Source: Streptomyces nodosus (GTDB taxonomy: Bacteria > Actinomycetota > Actinomycetes > Streptomycetales > Streptomycetaceae). From it: DNA of 64,000 nucleotides. The first letter of the stretch is position 1, and every line of letters starts with the position of its first letter. The stretch lies in contig NZ_CP023747.1 in assembly GCF_008704995.1 (NCBI RefSeq), forward strand, positions 5,676,001 through 5,740,000, in the 5' to 3' direction. Below the pieces are notes generated by a model. The model saw only the letters and a list, made by a program, of their open reading frames with translations. It searched no databases and was not told the DNA's origin. The translations under genes were made by a program, and so were the position numbers. Positions 16,807 to 25,867 of this stretch are shown here, piece by piece.

Positions 16807-16915
16807 TAGCGGGGACTGTCACACGGCCGAAAAAGCCGGTCAAGAGGGTGCATCACGGATTCCGCACAGCAGAATCAGCGCCCATATCGGCTCACGGGGC
16901 TTAGGCTCCGGGCGA

Positions 16916-17590
16916 ATGCGCGCGGGTATGCTTCAGCGCGTGGAACCCAGGCGCGACAACACCGGCAACCGCAGGGGGCGGCGCTCCCGGGAGGAGATCC
17001 TCGAGGTCGCGTCACGCCTGATGGCCGAACGCGGATACGCGGCCACCACGCTGTCGGAGCTCAGCCGGGAGTCGGGGCTGCCCAAGAGCGCGGTCTACCA
17101 CCACTTCCGCTCCAAGGGCGGACTGCTCTCCGCGGTGATGGAGCACGGTGCCTATGCGTTCTTCCAGCACATGGCCCGGGCGCAGCAGCATCCCCCGCGC
17201 GAGGGGAGCGCACGGGAGCGGCTGGGCTGGTACCTCCGGCGCACCGGGGAGGTCTTCCTGGCCAACCCGGACTTCCTGCGGCTGCACCTGATCCTGGTGA
17301 TGAACGCCGAGGCGGCGGAGGCCGCGGAGGTCGAGCGGATCATCGAACGGGTGCGGCGGGACGGCCGCGCGCATATGAACCATATGATCGCCGACTCGTT
17401 CGCCGAGTACGGCCCGGAGATCGCACAGACCGTGGCCGACCGGCTGGACTACTTCGCCATCGCGGGCTTCGACGGGGCCTTCGTCGCCTGGCAGGCCGAC
17501 CCCTCCCGCTCGATGGCCGAGGCGATGGACCTGCTCACCGACGCGGTCGCAGCCCTCGGCGAGTCCATGGCCGCGGGCCTGCGCCCCTGA
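16916..17590 (+). CDS. TetR-family regulator of the meta-cleavage operon
   Basis: The 224-residue protein has an N-terminal TetR HTH (REEILEVASRLMAERGYAAT, LSRESGLPKSAVYHHFRSKG) and an all-helical ligand domain. It is divergent from the catabolic operon with a palindromic site between, so it most likely represses that operon and itself until a pathway compound binds. The start is uncertain: ATG 16916, ATG 16928 and GTG 16940 are all in frame and none has a clear ribosome site. Confidence 0.85.
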   Translation: MRAGMLQRVEPRRDNTGNRRGRRSREEILEVASRLMAERGYAATTLSELSRESGLPKSAVYHHFRSKGGLLSAVMEHGAYAFFQHMARAQQHPPREGSARERLGWYLRRTGEVFLANPDFLRLHLILVMNAEAAEAAEVERIIERVRRDGRAHMNHMIADSFAEYGPEIAQTVADRLDYFAIAGFDGAFVAWQADPSRSMAEAMDLLTDAVAALGESMAAGLRP

Positions 17591-17643
17591 CGGCGGGCCG
17601 AACGTCTCGCGGGTGCCGGCCCGTCACCCGAGGAGACGGCGGA

Positions 17644-18420
17644 TCAGTGCTGCTCGGCCAGATCGTCCTCCAGGGCGCGTGCCGCGGCGCTCAGGGCCGT
17701 GACCAGGGACTGGAGGCGGTGCGGGTCGTAGCGCACGCCGGGCATCGAGACGGAGAGGCCGGCCAGCGCGGTGCCGTCCCGGTCGCGCACCGGTACGCCG
17801 ACGGCGATCAGACCCCGCTCGGAGCGTTCCTTGTTGACGGCGAACCCGTTGCGCCGCAGCTTTTTCAGCTCCGCGCGCAGGCGGGCGAGGTCCGGTCGGT
17901 CGGCCGGGCGGTCACGGTAGCGCTCGGCGGCGTACACCTCGTCCAGTTCCTCGTCGGAGAGGCCGGCGAGCAGGAGCAGTCCCCCCGTGGTGCGGTGCGC
18001 CGGGAACACCATGCCCTCCCGCGAGCCCACCCGCAGGGCCTGCCGGCACTCGACACTGGCGATGAACCGGGCCGTGTCCCCGGTGCGCACCGTGAGGTTC
18101 GCGGTCTCGTCGAGCAGGTCGACGACCCGGTGCAGATGGGGCAGGGCAGCCGTGCGCAGCCGCGAGACCAGTGACTGGGAGTGCGCGGCGAGTTCCAGTA
18201 CCGGTCCCGCGCGGTAGAGGCGGTCCTCGTCCTGCACGGCGAAGTCCCGGTAGACCAGCATCGCCAGGATCCGGTGGGCGGTGGACCGGGCGACGCCCAG
18301 GCGCTCGGCGATCTGCGAGACGGTGGCGCCGCCCTCCATCTGCAGGATGGTCGCCGCCCGCAGCGCATGGTCCACGCTGGCGATCGGATAGGGCGGCGGT
18401 GTCTTCAGCGGCTTGTCCAT
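17644..18420 (-). CDS. IclR-family regulator of the gentisate operon
   Basis: The 258-residue product has the winged HTH (VSQIAERLGVARSTAHRILA) and the IclR effector domain (VGSREGMVFPAHRTTGG, ERSERGLIAVGVPVRD). It is divergent from the gentisate dioxygenase gene with about 70 bases between, and a palindrome is present there. It therefore probably controls 3-hydroxybenzoate/gentisate use. ATG 18420 is the start used; it has only a weak AGGGGA upstream. Confidence 0.88.
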   Translation of the reverse strand: MDKPLKTPPPYPIASVDHALRAATILQMEGGATVSQIAERLGVARSTAHRILAMLVYRDFAVQDEDRLYRAGPVLELAAHSQSLVSRLRTAALPHLHRVVDLLDETANLTVRTGDTARFIASVECRQALRVGSREGMVFPAHRTTGGLLLLAGLSDEELDEVYAAERYRDRPADRPDLARLRAELKKLRRNGFAVNKERSERGLIAVGVPVRDRDGTALAGLSVSMPGVRYDPHRLQSLVTALSAAARALEDDLAEQH

Positions 18421-18433
18421 GGCATGTCCCCTG

Positions 18434-18450
18434 ATTCTGCTCTCCAGAAT
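18434..18450. promoter_or_regulatory. Palindrome, probable IclR operator
   Basis: ATTCTG-CTCTC-CAGAAT is a perfect 17-bp inverted repeat with a 5-base spacer. It is between the divergent IclR gene (start 18420) and the gentisate dioxygenase gene (start about 18490), the usual place for an IclR binding site. Confidence 0.6.
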
Positions 18451-18489
18451 ATCCATGTTCTCGCACCAGACGCCGCGCACGCTGATGCC

Positions 18490-19659
18490 GTGACTGAGAC
18501 CTCCATCGCCCAAGACACCGCCACGGGTTCCCCGGTCCGGCTCCAGGCCGTCGCCGCGGAGGGGCAGCCCGAGGTCACCCCGGCGCTCGAAGAGCTGTAC
18601 CGGGGCTTCGAACAGGAACTGCTCGTCCCGCTGTGGACCGAGATCGGCGACCTGATGCCGGCCCACCCGCGCTCGCGCGCCGTGCCGCACCTGTGGCGCT
18701 GGGAGCGGCTGCGGCGGCTGGCGGACCGGGCCGGCGACCTGGTTCCCGTCGGCCGCGGAGGCGAGCGCCGGGCCATCGCGCTGGCCAACCCCTCCCTCGC
18801 CGGCCGGCCCTTCGCCACCCCGACGCTGTGGGCGGCCATCCAGTATCTGATGCCCGGTGAGGACGCCCCGGAGCACCGGCACACCCAGCACGCCTTCCGC
18901 TTCGTCGTCGAGGGCTCGGGCGTGTGGACGGTCGTCGGCGGCGACCCGGTGCCGATGAACCGCGGTGACTTCCTCCCGCAGGCGGGCTGGAACTGGCACG
19001 CCCACCACAACGCGACCTCCGAGCCGATGGCGTGGATCGACGGTCTTGACATCCCCTTCCAGTACGTCACCGAGGCGCAGTTCTTCGAGTTCGGCCGCGA
19101 CGAGATCAGCGACGCCGAGCGGATCACTCCGGAGCGGTCGCGCTCCGAGCGCCTGTGGGGCCACCCCGGCCTGCGCCCGCTCTCGGCCGCCCCGCACACG
19201 CCGGGCAGCCCGTTGCTGTCGTACAAGTGGGAGTACACCGACGCCGCTCTCCGCGACCAACTCCTGCTGGAGAAGGAGGGCTTCGGCGGCACCCTGGAGC
19301 CGGGCCACGCCGCGGTGCGCTACTCCAACCCGCACGACGGTTCCGACGTCCTGCCGACCGTCCGCGCCGAGTTCCACCGCATCGCCCGCGGCGCCGAGAC
19401 CGCGCCGGTGCGCGAGACCGGTTCGTCGGTCTACCAGGTCTTCGACGGCTCCGGTGTGGTGACCGTCGGCGACACGTCCTGGACGGTGACCCGCGGCGAC
19501 CTCTTCGTCGTCCCGTCCTGGGAGCCGTTCGCCGCCAGGTCCGAGGCCGGCACGACCGACTCGGACGCGGGAGCCCTCGACCTGTTCCGCTTCTCCGACG
19601 CGCCCGTCTTCGAGGCGCTCGACCTCCACCGCACCGACCGCAGCCAGAAGGACGCCTGA
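18490..19659 (+). CDS. Gentisate 1,2-dioxygenase (cupin)
   Basis: The 389-residue protein is a bicupin with the iron site motif PEHRHTQHAFRFVVEG (residues about 120-135) and HAHHNATSEPMAWIDGLDIP, characteristic of gentisate dioxygenases. It opens the ring of gentisate to maleylpyruvate. GTG 18490 is chosen because the protein then begins TETSIAQDTATG like its relatives; there is no clear ribosome site, and an in-frame ATG at 18424 would overlap the palindrome. First gene of a four-gene operon. Confidence 0.9.
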   Translation: MTETSIAQDTATGSPVRLQAVAAEGQPEVTPALEELYRGFEQELLVPLWTEIGDLMPAHPRSRAVPHLWRWERLRRLADRAGDLVPVGRGGERRAIALANPSLAGRPFATPTLWAAIQYLMPGEDAPEHRHTQHAFRFVVEGSGVWTVVGGDPVPMNRGDFLPQAGWNWHAHHNATSEPMAWIDGLDIPFQYVTEAQFFEFGRDEISDAERITPERSRSERLWGHPGLRPLSAAPHTPGSPLLSYKWEYTDAALRDQLLLEKEGFGGTLEPGHAAVRYSNPHDGSDVLPTVRAEFHRIARGAETAPVRETGSSVYQVFDGSGVVTVGDTSWTVTRGDLFVVPSWEPFAARSEAGTTDSDAGALDLFRFSDAPVFEALDLHRTDRSQKDA

Positions 19660-19661
19660 CG

Positions 19662-20489
19662 ATGAAGCTCGCCACCATCCGCACCCCCGACGGCACCAGG
19701 GCGGTCCGTCTCGACGGCGACCTTCTGGTCGACCTCGGGTACGCCGACCTGGGTGAACTGTTCGCCGAGGCCGACTGGCGGGCCACGGCCGCCGCCGCGT
19801 CCGGCACCACCTACCCGGTCGAGGGCGCCGACTTCGCGCCGGTCGTGCCCCACCCCTCCAAGATCATCTGTGTCGGGCACAACTACACCGACCACATCAA
19901 GGAGATGGGCCGGGAACTGCCGAACTATCCGACCCTCTTCCCCAAGTTCGCCGACACCCTGCTCGGCGCCGGCGACGACATCGTCAAGCCGGCCGAGACC
20001 GACGCGCTCGACTGGGAGGTCGAGCTGGCGGTCGTGATCGGCACGGCGGTGCGCCGCGCCGACGAGCAGCAGGCCGCCGACGCCATCGCCGGCTTCACCG
20101 TCATGAACGACATCTCGGTGCGCGACTGGCAGTTCCGCACCGTCGAGTGGACCCAGGGCAAGATCTGGGAGGCCTCCACCCCGGTCGGCCCCTATGTCGT
20201 CACCCCCGACGAGGTCGGCGGCGTCCGCCCCTCGCTCGAGGTGAAGACGGTCGTCGACGGGCAGGTCATGCAGCAGGACGACACCGGCACGCTGCTGTTC
20301 GACCCGGTGTTCCTGGTGCGGTACATCTCCACCGTCATCACCCTGCGCCCCGGCGACATCATCGCCACCGGCACCCCGGCCGGTGTGGGCAACGCCCGCG
20401 ACCCGAAGGTCTTCCTGCTCCCCGGCGACACCGTGGTCACCGAGATCTCGGGTCTGGGCGCCTGCACCAACAGGGTGGTCGGGGCATGA
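19662..20489 (+). CDS. Fumarylpyruvate hydrolase (FAH family)
   Basis: The 275-residue enzyme has the FAH superfamily core: KIICVGHNYTDHIKEMG, the metal-binding acids in DWEVELAVVIG, FTVMNDISVRDWQ and IIATGTPAGVG. In the gentisate route it splits fumarylpyruvate into fumarate and pyruvate. It starts 2 bases after the dioxygenase stop and overlaps the isomerase by 4 bases. A direct maleylpyruvate hydrolase is the alternative, but the isomerase next door makes that less likely. Confidence 0.88.
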   Translation: MKLATIRTPDGTRAVRLDGDLLVDLGYADLGELFAEADWRATAAAASGTTYPVEGADFAPVVPHPSKIICVGHNYTDHIKEMGRELPNYPTLFPKFADTLLGAGDDIVKPAETDALDWEVELAVVIGTAVRRADEQQAADAIAGFTVMNDISVRDWQFRTVEWTQGKIWEASTPVGPYVVTPDEVGGVRPSLEVKTVVDGQVMQQDDTGTLLFDPVFLVRYISTVITLRPGDIIATGTPAGVGNARDPKVFLLPGDTVVTEISGLGACTNRVVGA

Positions 20490-21118
20490 CGGACGCCGTA
20501 CGGACCCTCGCCGACGCGCGCGCCTGGGCCGGCACGGGCACCGAGTTGGTGCTCGCCGCCGTCGCGGACCTCGACGAGGCCGGCTTCTCGGCCGACAGCG
20601 CGCTTCCCGGATGGACCCGCAAGCATCTCGCCGCACATGTCGCCGCGAACGCCGACGCCCTGTGCCACCTGGTGCACTGGGCGGCCACCGGCGAGGAGAC
20701 GCCGATGTACGCCTCCGCCGAGGAGCGCGCCGCCGGCATCGCCAGGGGCCCGGCCCTGTCGGCCGAGGAGCTGCGGTCCTGGCTGACCGCCTCCGCGCAC
20801 CGGCTCGCCGAGGGACTCGACGGACTCACCGACGAGCAGTGGCAGCACCAGGTCGTCACCGCCCAGGGCCGTACGGTCCCCGCCACCGAGCTGTTGTGGA
20901 TGCGCGCCCGCGAGGTGTGCGTCCACGCCGTCGACTTCGCCGTCGGCACCGCCTTCGCCGACCTGCCGGACGGCTTCCTGACCGCACTGGTCGACGAGAT
21001 CCGCGACAAGCGCGGACCGGCCGACCTGCCCTACGGGCCATTGCCGGAGGTCGCGGCCTGGCTGACCGGTCGCCCGCACTCGCTCGCCGACGCCCCCGAG
21101 CTCGGCCCGTGGCTCTGA
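20486..21118 (+). CDS. Mycothiol-dependent maleylpyruvate isomerase
   Basis: The 210-residue protein belongs to the DinB-like/MDMPI fold: LPGWTRKHLAAHVAANADAL with the metal-binding His near residue 52, and RAREVCVHAVDF with a further His. It converts maleylpyruvate to fumarylpyruvate using mycothiol, the actinobacterial thiol, in place of glutathione. Position between the dioxygenase/hydrolase pair and the hydroxylase completes the pathway. Confidence 0.9.
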   Translation: MTDAVRTLADARAWAGTGTELVLAAVADLDEAGFSADSALPGWTRKHLAAHVAANADALCHLVHWAATGEETPMYASAEERAAGIARGPALSAEELRSWLTASAHRLAEGLDGLTDEQWQHQVVTAQGRTVPATELLWMRAREVCVHAVDFAVGTAFADLPDGFLTALVDEIRDKRGPADLPYGPLPEVAAWLTGRPHSLADAPELGPWL

Positions 21119-21129
21119 GGAGTCGAGTC

Positions 21130-22392
21130 ATGTCCCAACCTGATGTGATCGTCGTCGGCGGGGGCCTCGGCGGCCTCGGCGTCGCGTTGTCGCTGACCCG
21201 CCGGGGCCAGAGCGTCCGCCTGCTGGAACGCGCCCCGGCCTTCGGCGAGGTCGGCGCCGGCATCCAGCTCGCACCCAACTGCACCCGCATCCTCGACGAC
21301 TACGGCCTGCTCGAGGAGGCCAAGAGCCTCGGCGTCGTCCCGGACTCCATGGTGATGCGCGACGCCGTCGACGGCACCGAGCTGACCCGGCTCGACCTGC
21401 GTCATCTGGAGCAGCGCTACGGCTACCCGTACCTGGTCATCCACCGCAGCGACCTGCACGGTCTGCTGCTGCGCGCGTGCGAACGCGCCGGCGTCGAGCT
21501 GATCACCGACGCCCAGGTGACCTCGTACGAGAACACCGACGACGGCGCCCGCGTGACCCTCGCCTCCGGCGAGACCCACGAGGCCGGTGTGGTGATCGCG
21601 GCCGACGGGCTGCACTCCCTCGCCCGCAAGCTGCTCGTCGACGACCAGCCCGTCTCCTCGGCGTACGTCGCCTACCGCGGCACCGTGCCCGCCGAACTGC
21701 CGCGGGTGCGGTCCGTCGACCTTGCCGAGGTCGTGGTGTACGTCGGTCCCTCCTGCCACTTCGTGCACTACGGCCTGCGCGGCGGCGAGCTGCTCAACCA
21801 GGTCGCCGTCTTCGAGTCGCCCAAGGCGCTGGCCGGGCAGGAGGACTGGGGCACGCCCGACGAGCTGGACGCCGCCTTCGCCGAGACCTGCGACTTCGTC
21901 CGGGACGGCCTGCCGTTCATGTGGCGGGACAAGTGGTGGCGGATGTTCGACCGCGACCCGATCATGAACTGGGTCCACGGCCGGATCGCACTGCTCGGCG
22001 ACTCCGCGCACCCGCCGCTGCAGTACATCGCCCAGGGCGCGATCATGGCGATCGAGGACGGCTGGGTGCTGGGCGAGCACGTCGCCCGCAACCGGGCCGC
22101 CGACGGCACGGTCGACTGGGACGCCGCCCTCGCCGCCTACCAGGCGGTCCGCCCGGAGCACTGCCGCCGCGTGCTGAGCACCTCCCGCACCTGGGGCGAG
22201 CTGTGGCACCTCGACGGCGCCCACCGCGAGCAGCGCAACGCACTGCTGCGCGCCCGCGACACCCACGACTACTCGTTCGTCGACTGGCTGTACGGCCCGA
22301 CCGCGCTGACACCGGACCAGGAGCCACCCATGTTCACGCCGATCCCGCTGACCTCGGCGGACGGGGAGGTGGGCGGAATGGTCAGGCGCTGA
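21130..22392 (+). CDS. 3-hydroxybenzoate 6-monooxygenase (FAD-dependent)
   Basis: The 420-residue flavoprotein has GGGLGGLGVALSLTRRG (FAD), a DG motif IAADGLHSLARK and a GD motif IALLGDSAHPPLQYIAQG. The QYIAQG segment and position next to gentisate dioxygenase fit 3-hydroxybenzoate 6-hydroxylase, which makes gentisate. Salicylate 5-hydroxylation is an alternative reading of the same context. TGAGGAG lies about 8 bases before ATG 21130. The stop overlaps the 3' end of the convergent P-type ATPase gene by 11 bases. Confidence 0.85.
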   Translation: MSQPDVIVVGGGLGGLGVALSLTRRGQSVRLLERAPAFGEVGAGIQLAPNCTRILDDYGLLEEAKSLGVVPDSMVMRDAVDGTELTRLDLRHLEQRYGYPYLVIHRSDLHGLLLRACERAGVELITDAQVTSYENTDDGARVTLASGETHEAGVVIAADGLHSLARKLLVDDQPVSSAYVAYRGTVPAELPRVRSVDLAEVVVYVGPSCHFVHYGLRGGELLNQVAVFESPKALAGQEDWGTPDELDAAFAETCDFVRDGLPFMWRDKWWRMFDRDPIMNWVHGRIALLGDSAHPPLQYIAQGAIMAIEDGWVLGEHVARNRAADGTVDWDAALAAYQAVRPEHCRRVLSTSRTWGELWHLDGAHREQRNALLRARDTHDYSFVDWLYGPTALTPDQEPPMFTPIPLTSADGEVGGMVRR

Positions 22393-24793
22393 CGGTTCCG
22401 GCCGCCCTGCCGTGCCGTTCCAGAACGCGGTAGGCGAGCAGCTTGAGCGGGTCGAGGAGCAGGAACTCCGCGAAGGCCCAGCCCCAGGCGAGCCCGACCA
22501 GGCTCCAGCCGATGGGCTGCATCAGAAAGCCGGTGAGGGCGATCGCGGTGGCGAGGATCTGGGTGCCGATCACGGCCGTGAGCAGGATCCAGGACGGACG
22601 GTAGGACCAGAACGGGCCGCTGGTGCGGGCCAGGAAAACGGTCAGGTGCCCGCTGACGGACAGCTTGAGGTAGATCAGGGTCCGCACCTGGACGTCCGCG
22701 AGACCGAGTGGCAGGTGCGTCATCCACACCAGAGCGAACGTCGAGACCAGACCGGCCAGGCCCAGTACGGCGGCGATCGCGGTCACCTCGGTCAGGTCCC
22801 AGCGTTCCGGCTTCGCGGAGGGCCGTACCCGGTCGTAGGCGATGGACAGGATGGCCGCGTCGTTGAGGATGGCCAGCAGCACCACTTGGATGGGTGTGAC
22901 CGGGAAGAACGCGAACACCACGATCGTGGCGGTGACGAAGAGTACGACGCGGATCGTCTCGGTGATCCGGTAGATCGCGTAGTTCTTCATCCGCCGGAAC
23001 ACTTCACGGGAACGGTGGACGGCTTCGACGATCGTCGACAGGCCGGGGGCCAGGAAGACGATGTCGGAGGCCGCGCGGGCCGCGTCGGTGGCGCCGCTGA
23101 CCGCGATTCCGGCGTCCGCGCGGTGCAGGGCGGGGGCGTCGTTCACGCCGTCCCCGGTCATGCCGACGATATGGCCGTGTTCCTGCAGGGCTTTCACGAT
23201 GCGGTACTTGTCCTCGGGCACCACCTGGGCGAATCCGTCGGCCTGCTCCACGGCGTGCGCGAGATCCGCCCCCTCGAGCTGTTCCATCCGCCCGGCGTCC
23301 AGCACATCGGTGCCCAGGCCCACCCGTCCGCAGATCTCCCGGGCGATCTCCACCCGGTCACCGGTCACCATCCTGACCTGCACGCCCAGCCGTCCGGCTT
23401 CCTGCAGCGTCGCGCGGGAATCCTCGCGCGGCGGATCCTGCAGCCCCAGCATCCCGGTCACGCGCCATCCGCCGCCGTCGGCACAGGCAACGGCCATGGC
23501 GCGGAAACCCCGGCTCGCGAAGGAACGCGTCACCTCCTGCACGCGCTGTGCGACCGAGCCGTCGGCCTGTGCGAGGCCGAGGATCGCCTGCACCGCTCCC
23601 TTCGCCACGGCTCGTTCCGGTCCCGGGCCCCGCACCTCGGCCCGGGCGAACTTGCGGGCGGAGTCGAACGGTGTGAAGCCGGTGACCTCCCAGCCCGCCG
23701 GCCGGTCGGTGTCGCACGCCTGGAGGATCGCCTCGTCGACGGGGTCACCGCCACCCCGGTCCGCGGTGAGGGCCGCCTGCCGGAGCACCCGCGCCTCGTC
23801 CATCCCCTGCTCGAGTACGACGACGTCGGCGACCGCCAGCTCGTTGCGGGTGATCGTGCCGGTCTTGTCGGCGCACAGCACATCGACGCCGGCCATCTCC
23901 TCCACCGCCGGCAGATGGCTGACCACCGCCTCCCGTTTGGCCAGGTACCGGGCTCCGACGGCCATCGTCACCGACAGCACAGCAGGCAGCGCCACCGGAA
24001 CGGAGGCGATGACCACCACCAGCGCGAACTCCAGCGTGCGACTCACGCCGCTCCCGCGCAGCAGCGACACCGCGATGATCACGGCCACCAGTCCGAGTGC
24101 GAGAAGACTCAGATACCTTCCGATGCGGATGACCGCGCGCTGGAAGTGACTCACCGGTGCCGCCCGTCCCGCCAGCCGGGCGGTGCGACCGAACTCCGTG
24201 TCCGCGCCCGTGGCCAGCACACGCACCACCGGCCCGCCCCGCGACACCGCCGACCCCGAGTACACGTCGTCGCCGGGACCCTTGGTCACCGGCAGCGATT
24301 CCCCGGTCAGCGCCGACTCGTCCGCCTCACCCTCGCCCTCCACCACCGTCCCGTCCGCGGGCACCACATCCCCACGGCCGACCCGCACCAGATCCCCGGG
24401 AACCAGCTCGGAGGCCGCCACCGTCGTCCACGCCCCGTCCCGCTTGACCTGCGCCACCTTGGCCAACCGCTCCTTGAGCGCGGCGATCGCGTTCTGCGCC
24501 TGGTGCTCCTCCCAGAACCCCACGACCCCGTTGAGGAGCAGCAACGCCAGAATGATCGCGAAGTCCGCCCACCGGCCGGTCGCCGCCGTCAACGCCAGAG
24601 CGGCCTCGATCATCCATGGAATCGGACCCCAGAAGTGCGACAGCAGCTCCAGGACGACGCTGCGTTCCTCCTCCTCGATGACATTGGGTCCGTAACGTTC
24701 CCGCCGCGCCTTCGCCTGCGCGGATTCCAGTCCCGCATCGGCGCTCCCGCGCACGTCCGCCTGCCGGTCGTCCGCGGTGCGCTGATCGCACAC
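22382..24793 (-). CDS. P-type ATPase (P3A, plasma-membrane proton pump type)
   Basis: The protein of about 803 residues has all P-type hallmarks: TGES actuator loop (DESALTGESLPVTKG), phosphorylation motif DKTGTITRNE, MVTGD and TGDGVNDAPAL, with ten or so membrane segments. IASVPVALPAVLSVTMAVGA in the M4 region, without a Cys-Pro motif, fits the plasma-membrane proton-pump group. The open frame continues to 25273 but the extra 160 residues look non-coding. GTG 24793 with AAGGG upstream gives a normal N-terminus. Transported ion is inferred from family only. Confidence 0.85.
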   Translation of the reverse strand: MCDQRTADDRQADVRGSADAGLESAQAKARRERYGPNVIEEEERSVVLELLSHFWGPIPWMIEAALALTAATGRWADFAIILALLLLNGVVGFWEEHQAQNAIAALKERLAKVAQVKRDGAWTTVAASELVPGDLVRVGRGDVVPADGTVVEGEGEADESALTGESLPVTKGPGDDVYSGSAVSRGGPVVRVLATGADTEFGRTARLAGRAAPVSHFQRAVIRIGRYLSLLALGLVAVIIAVSLLRGSGVSRTLEFALVVVIASVPVALPAVLSVTMAVGARYLAKREAVVSHLPAVEEMAGVDVLCADKTGTITRNELAVADVVVLEQGMDEARVLRQAALTADRGGGDPVDEAILQACDTDRPAGWEVTGFTPFDSARKFARAEVRGPGPERAVAKGAVQAILGLAQADGSVAQRVQEVTRSFASRGFRAMAVACADGGGWRVTGMLGLQDPPREDSRATLQEAGRLGVQVRMVTGDRVEIAREICGRVGLGTDVLDAGRMEQLEGADLAHAVEQADGFAQVVPEDKYRIVKALQEHGHIVGMTGDGVNDAPALHRADAGIAVSGATDAARAASDIVFLAPGLSTIVEAVHRSREVFRRMKNYAIYRITETIRVVLFVTATIVVFAFFPVTPIQVVLLAILNDAAILSIAYDRVRPSAKPERWDLTEVTAIAAVLGLAGLVSTFALVWMTHLPLGLADVQVRTLIYLKLSVSGHLTVFLARTSGPFWSYRPSWILLTAVIGTQILATAIALTGFLMQPIGWSLVGLAWGWAFAEFLLLDPLKLLAYRVLERHGRAAGTVSA

Positions 24794-25294
24794 CGCGTGC
24801 CCTTGGTTCCTGTTCCCGCGTGTCGCGGCGCGATCATCGCTCCCAGCCGCAGATCCAGGCAATCCGAACCTCTCTTCCACCGGCCGTCTCTGGTCCGGGT
24901 GGCAGCGTCCTGACGACAGCAGGGACCGAGCACGCTCTTTGATCGGCGTCCGCCCGGAGTACCGAACCTGGCCCCCGCTGAACACGGTGCGACCCATTCC
25001 GGCTCGGCGACGCCCCGCCGTGCCAGCCACCTGCCAGGTAACGCCCGCCACCAGGTGATCGCAACCGTGCGGCAGACGGTCGCCCTGGCGGTGCCGCCGA
25101 CGGTGGTCGTCTCCTGCTCCGCTGCCGAGCGAGGGGCTGTACCCGCTGCGCACGCTCGCCGGTGCCCTCGTGCTGCACGGTCTTACCACCGTGGTCCACG
25201 GTTCCGGCTTCCTGTCCATGTCCGGCGGATCGCCGAAGTGGAGGCAGGGACCCTCCCTTAAACGGGGTGCCACGGGCCCGGCAACCAGGGTCCC
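24794..25294. other. Intergenic stretch upstream of the P-type ATPase
   Basis: No coding sequence is supported. It lies upstream of the ATPase on the minus strand and after the SUKH gene stop. It presumably carries the ATPase promoter, but I see no clear operator or structured element. Confidence 0.5.
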
Positions 25295-25843
25295 TCAGTC
25301 CTCTTCGCCGAGGATCTCGTCGTTTGAGTCGAACTGATGGCTGTCGGCGGGCAGGTCGGGGAAGTACGAGCTCTCGGACTCTCCCGTCAGGACGGCCAGG
25401 AGAAAGGAGGCGCACTGAGTGGCGTGGTGCTCCCACTCGGGACCGCGCCCCTCGTTGAACAGCACGGTCCACTCGTCCGGGCTCTGCCCCGGCCCGGCGA
25501 GCCAGTAGAGCATCGCACCGCTGTCCTCGATGTAGGCCCAGGACAGGACCCGCGTACCCGGCCGGTCGAGTTCCGCCGGCTTCGGCTCGGTCTGCCACAG
25601 CCGGGCGAGCACCTTCTCCCGCTCCGCGGACTGGTCCACGAGGTTGTAGTCCTCGTCAGGGCACTCCGGGTCGAACAGCCATACCGTCTCGTCGAAGACG
25701 CCGCCTCCGTAGACCTCGACCAGTTCCTTGTAGTCCTCCGGCAACGGCGTGCCGAGCGCCCGTTCGACAGCGTTCCAGTCACGGGTCCTCCGGGGACCGC
25801 CCGGCGGAACGATCTCGATGAGCCTGGCTACAGCGGGGTGCAT
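25295..25843 (-). CDS. SUKH-family (SMI1/KNR4) immunity protein
   Basis: The 182-residue acidic protein has the SUKH signature DWNAVERALGTPLPEDYKEL followed by VEVYGGGVF and later ESEWTVLF-like beta segments (DEWTVLFNEG). SUKH proteins bind and neutralise toxin domains of polymorphic toxins. It starts 24 bases after the stop of the RHS toxin on the same strand, the classical toxin-immunity arrangement. It should act in the cytoplasm. Confidence 0.85.
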   Translation of the reverse strand: MHPAVARLIEIVPPGGPRRTRDWNAVERALGTPLPEDYKELVEVYGGGVFDETVWLFDPECPDEDYNLVDQSAEREKVLARLWQTEPKPAELDRPGTRVLSWAYIEDSGAMLYWLAGPGQSPDEWTVLFNEGRGPEWEHHATQCASFLLAVLTGESESSYFPDLPADSHQFDSNDEILGEED

Positions 25844-25867
25844 GAGGGGCTTGTCTCCCTGGGGGCG

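Noticed and set aside
14196..16904. Plus-strand open frame of 902 codons across the meta-cleavage operon
   Set aside because: It is the antisense shadow of the dioxygenase and hydroxylase genes, low in hydrophobic order and rich in Val/Gly/Arg/Asp, without any motif.
22412..24913. Plus-strand open frame of 833 codons opposite the P-type ATPase
   Set aside because: Antisense shadow caused by high GC; no domain or start signal.
24794..25273. N-terminal extension of the P-type ATPase by about 160 residues
   Set aside because: The extra sequence is Arg/Pro/Ser-rich without family likeness, and no P-type ATPase of this group has it.
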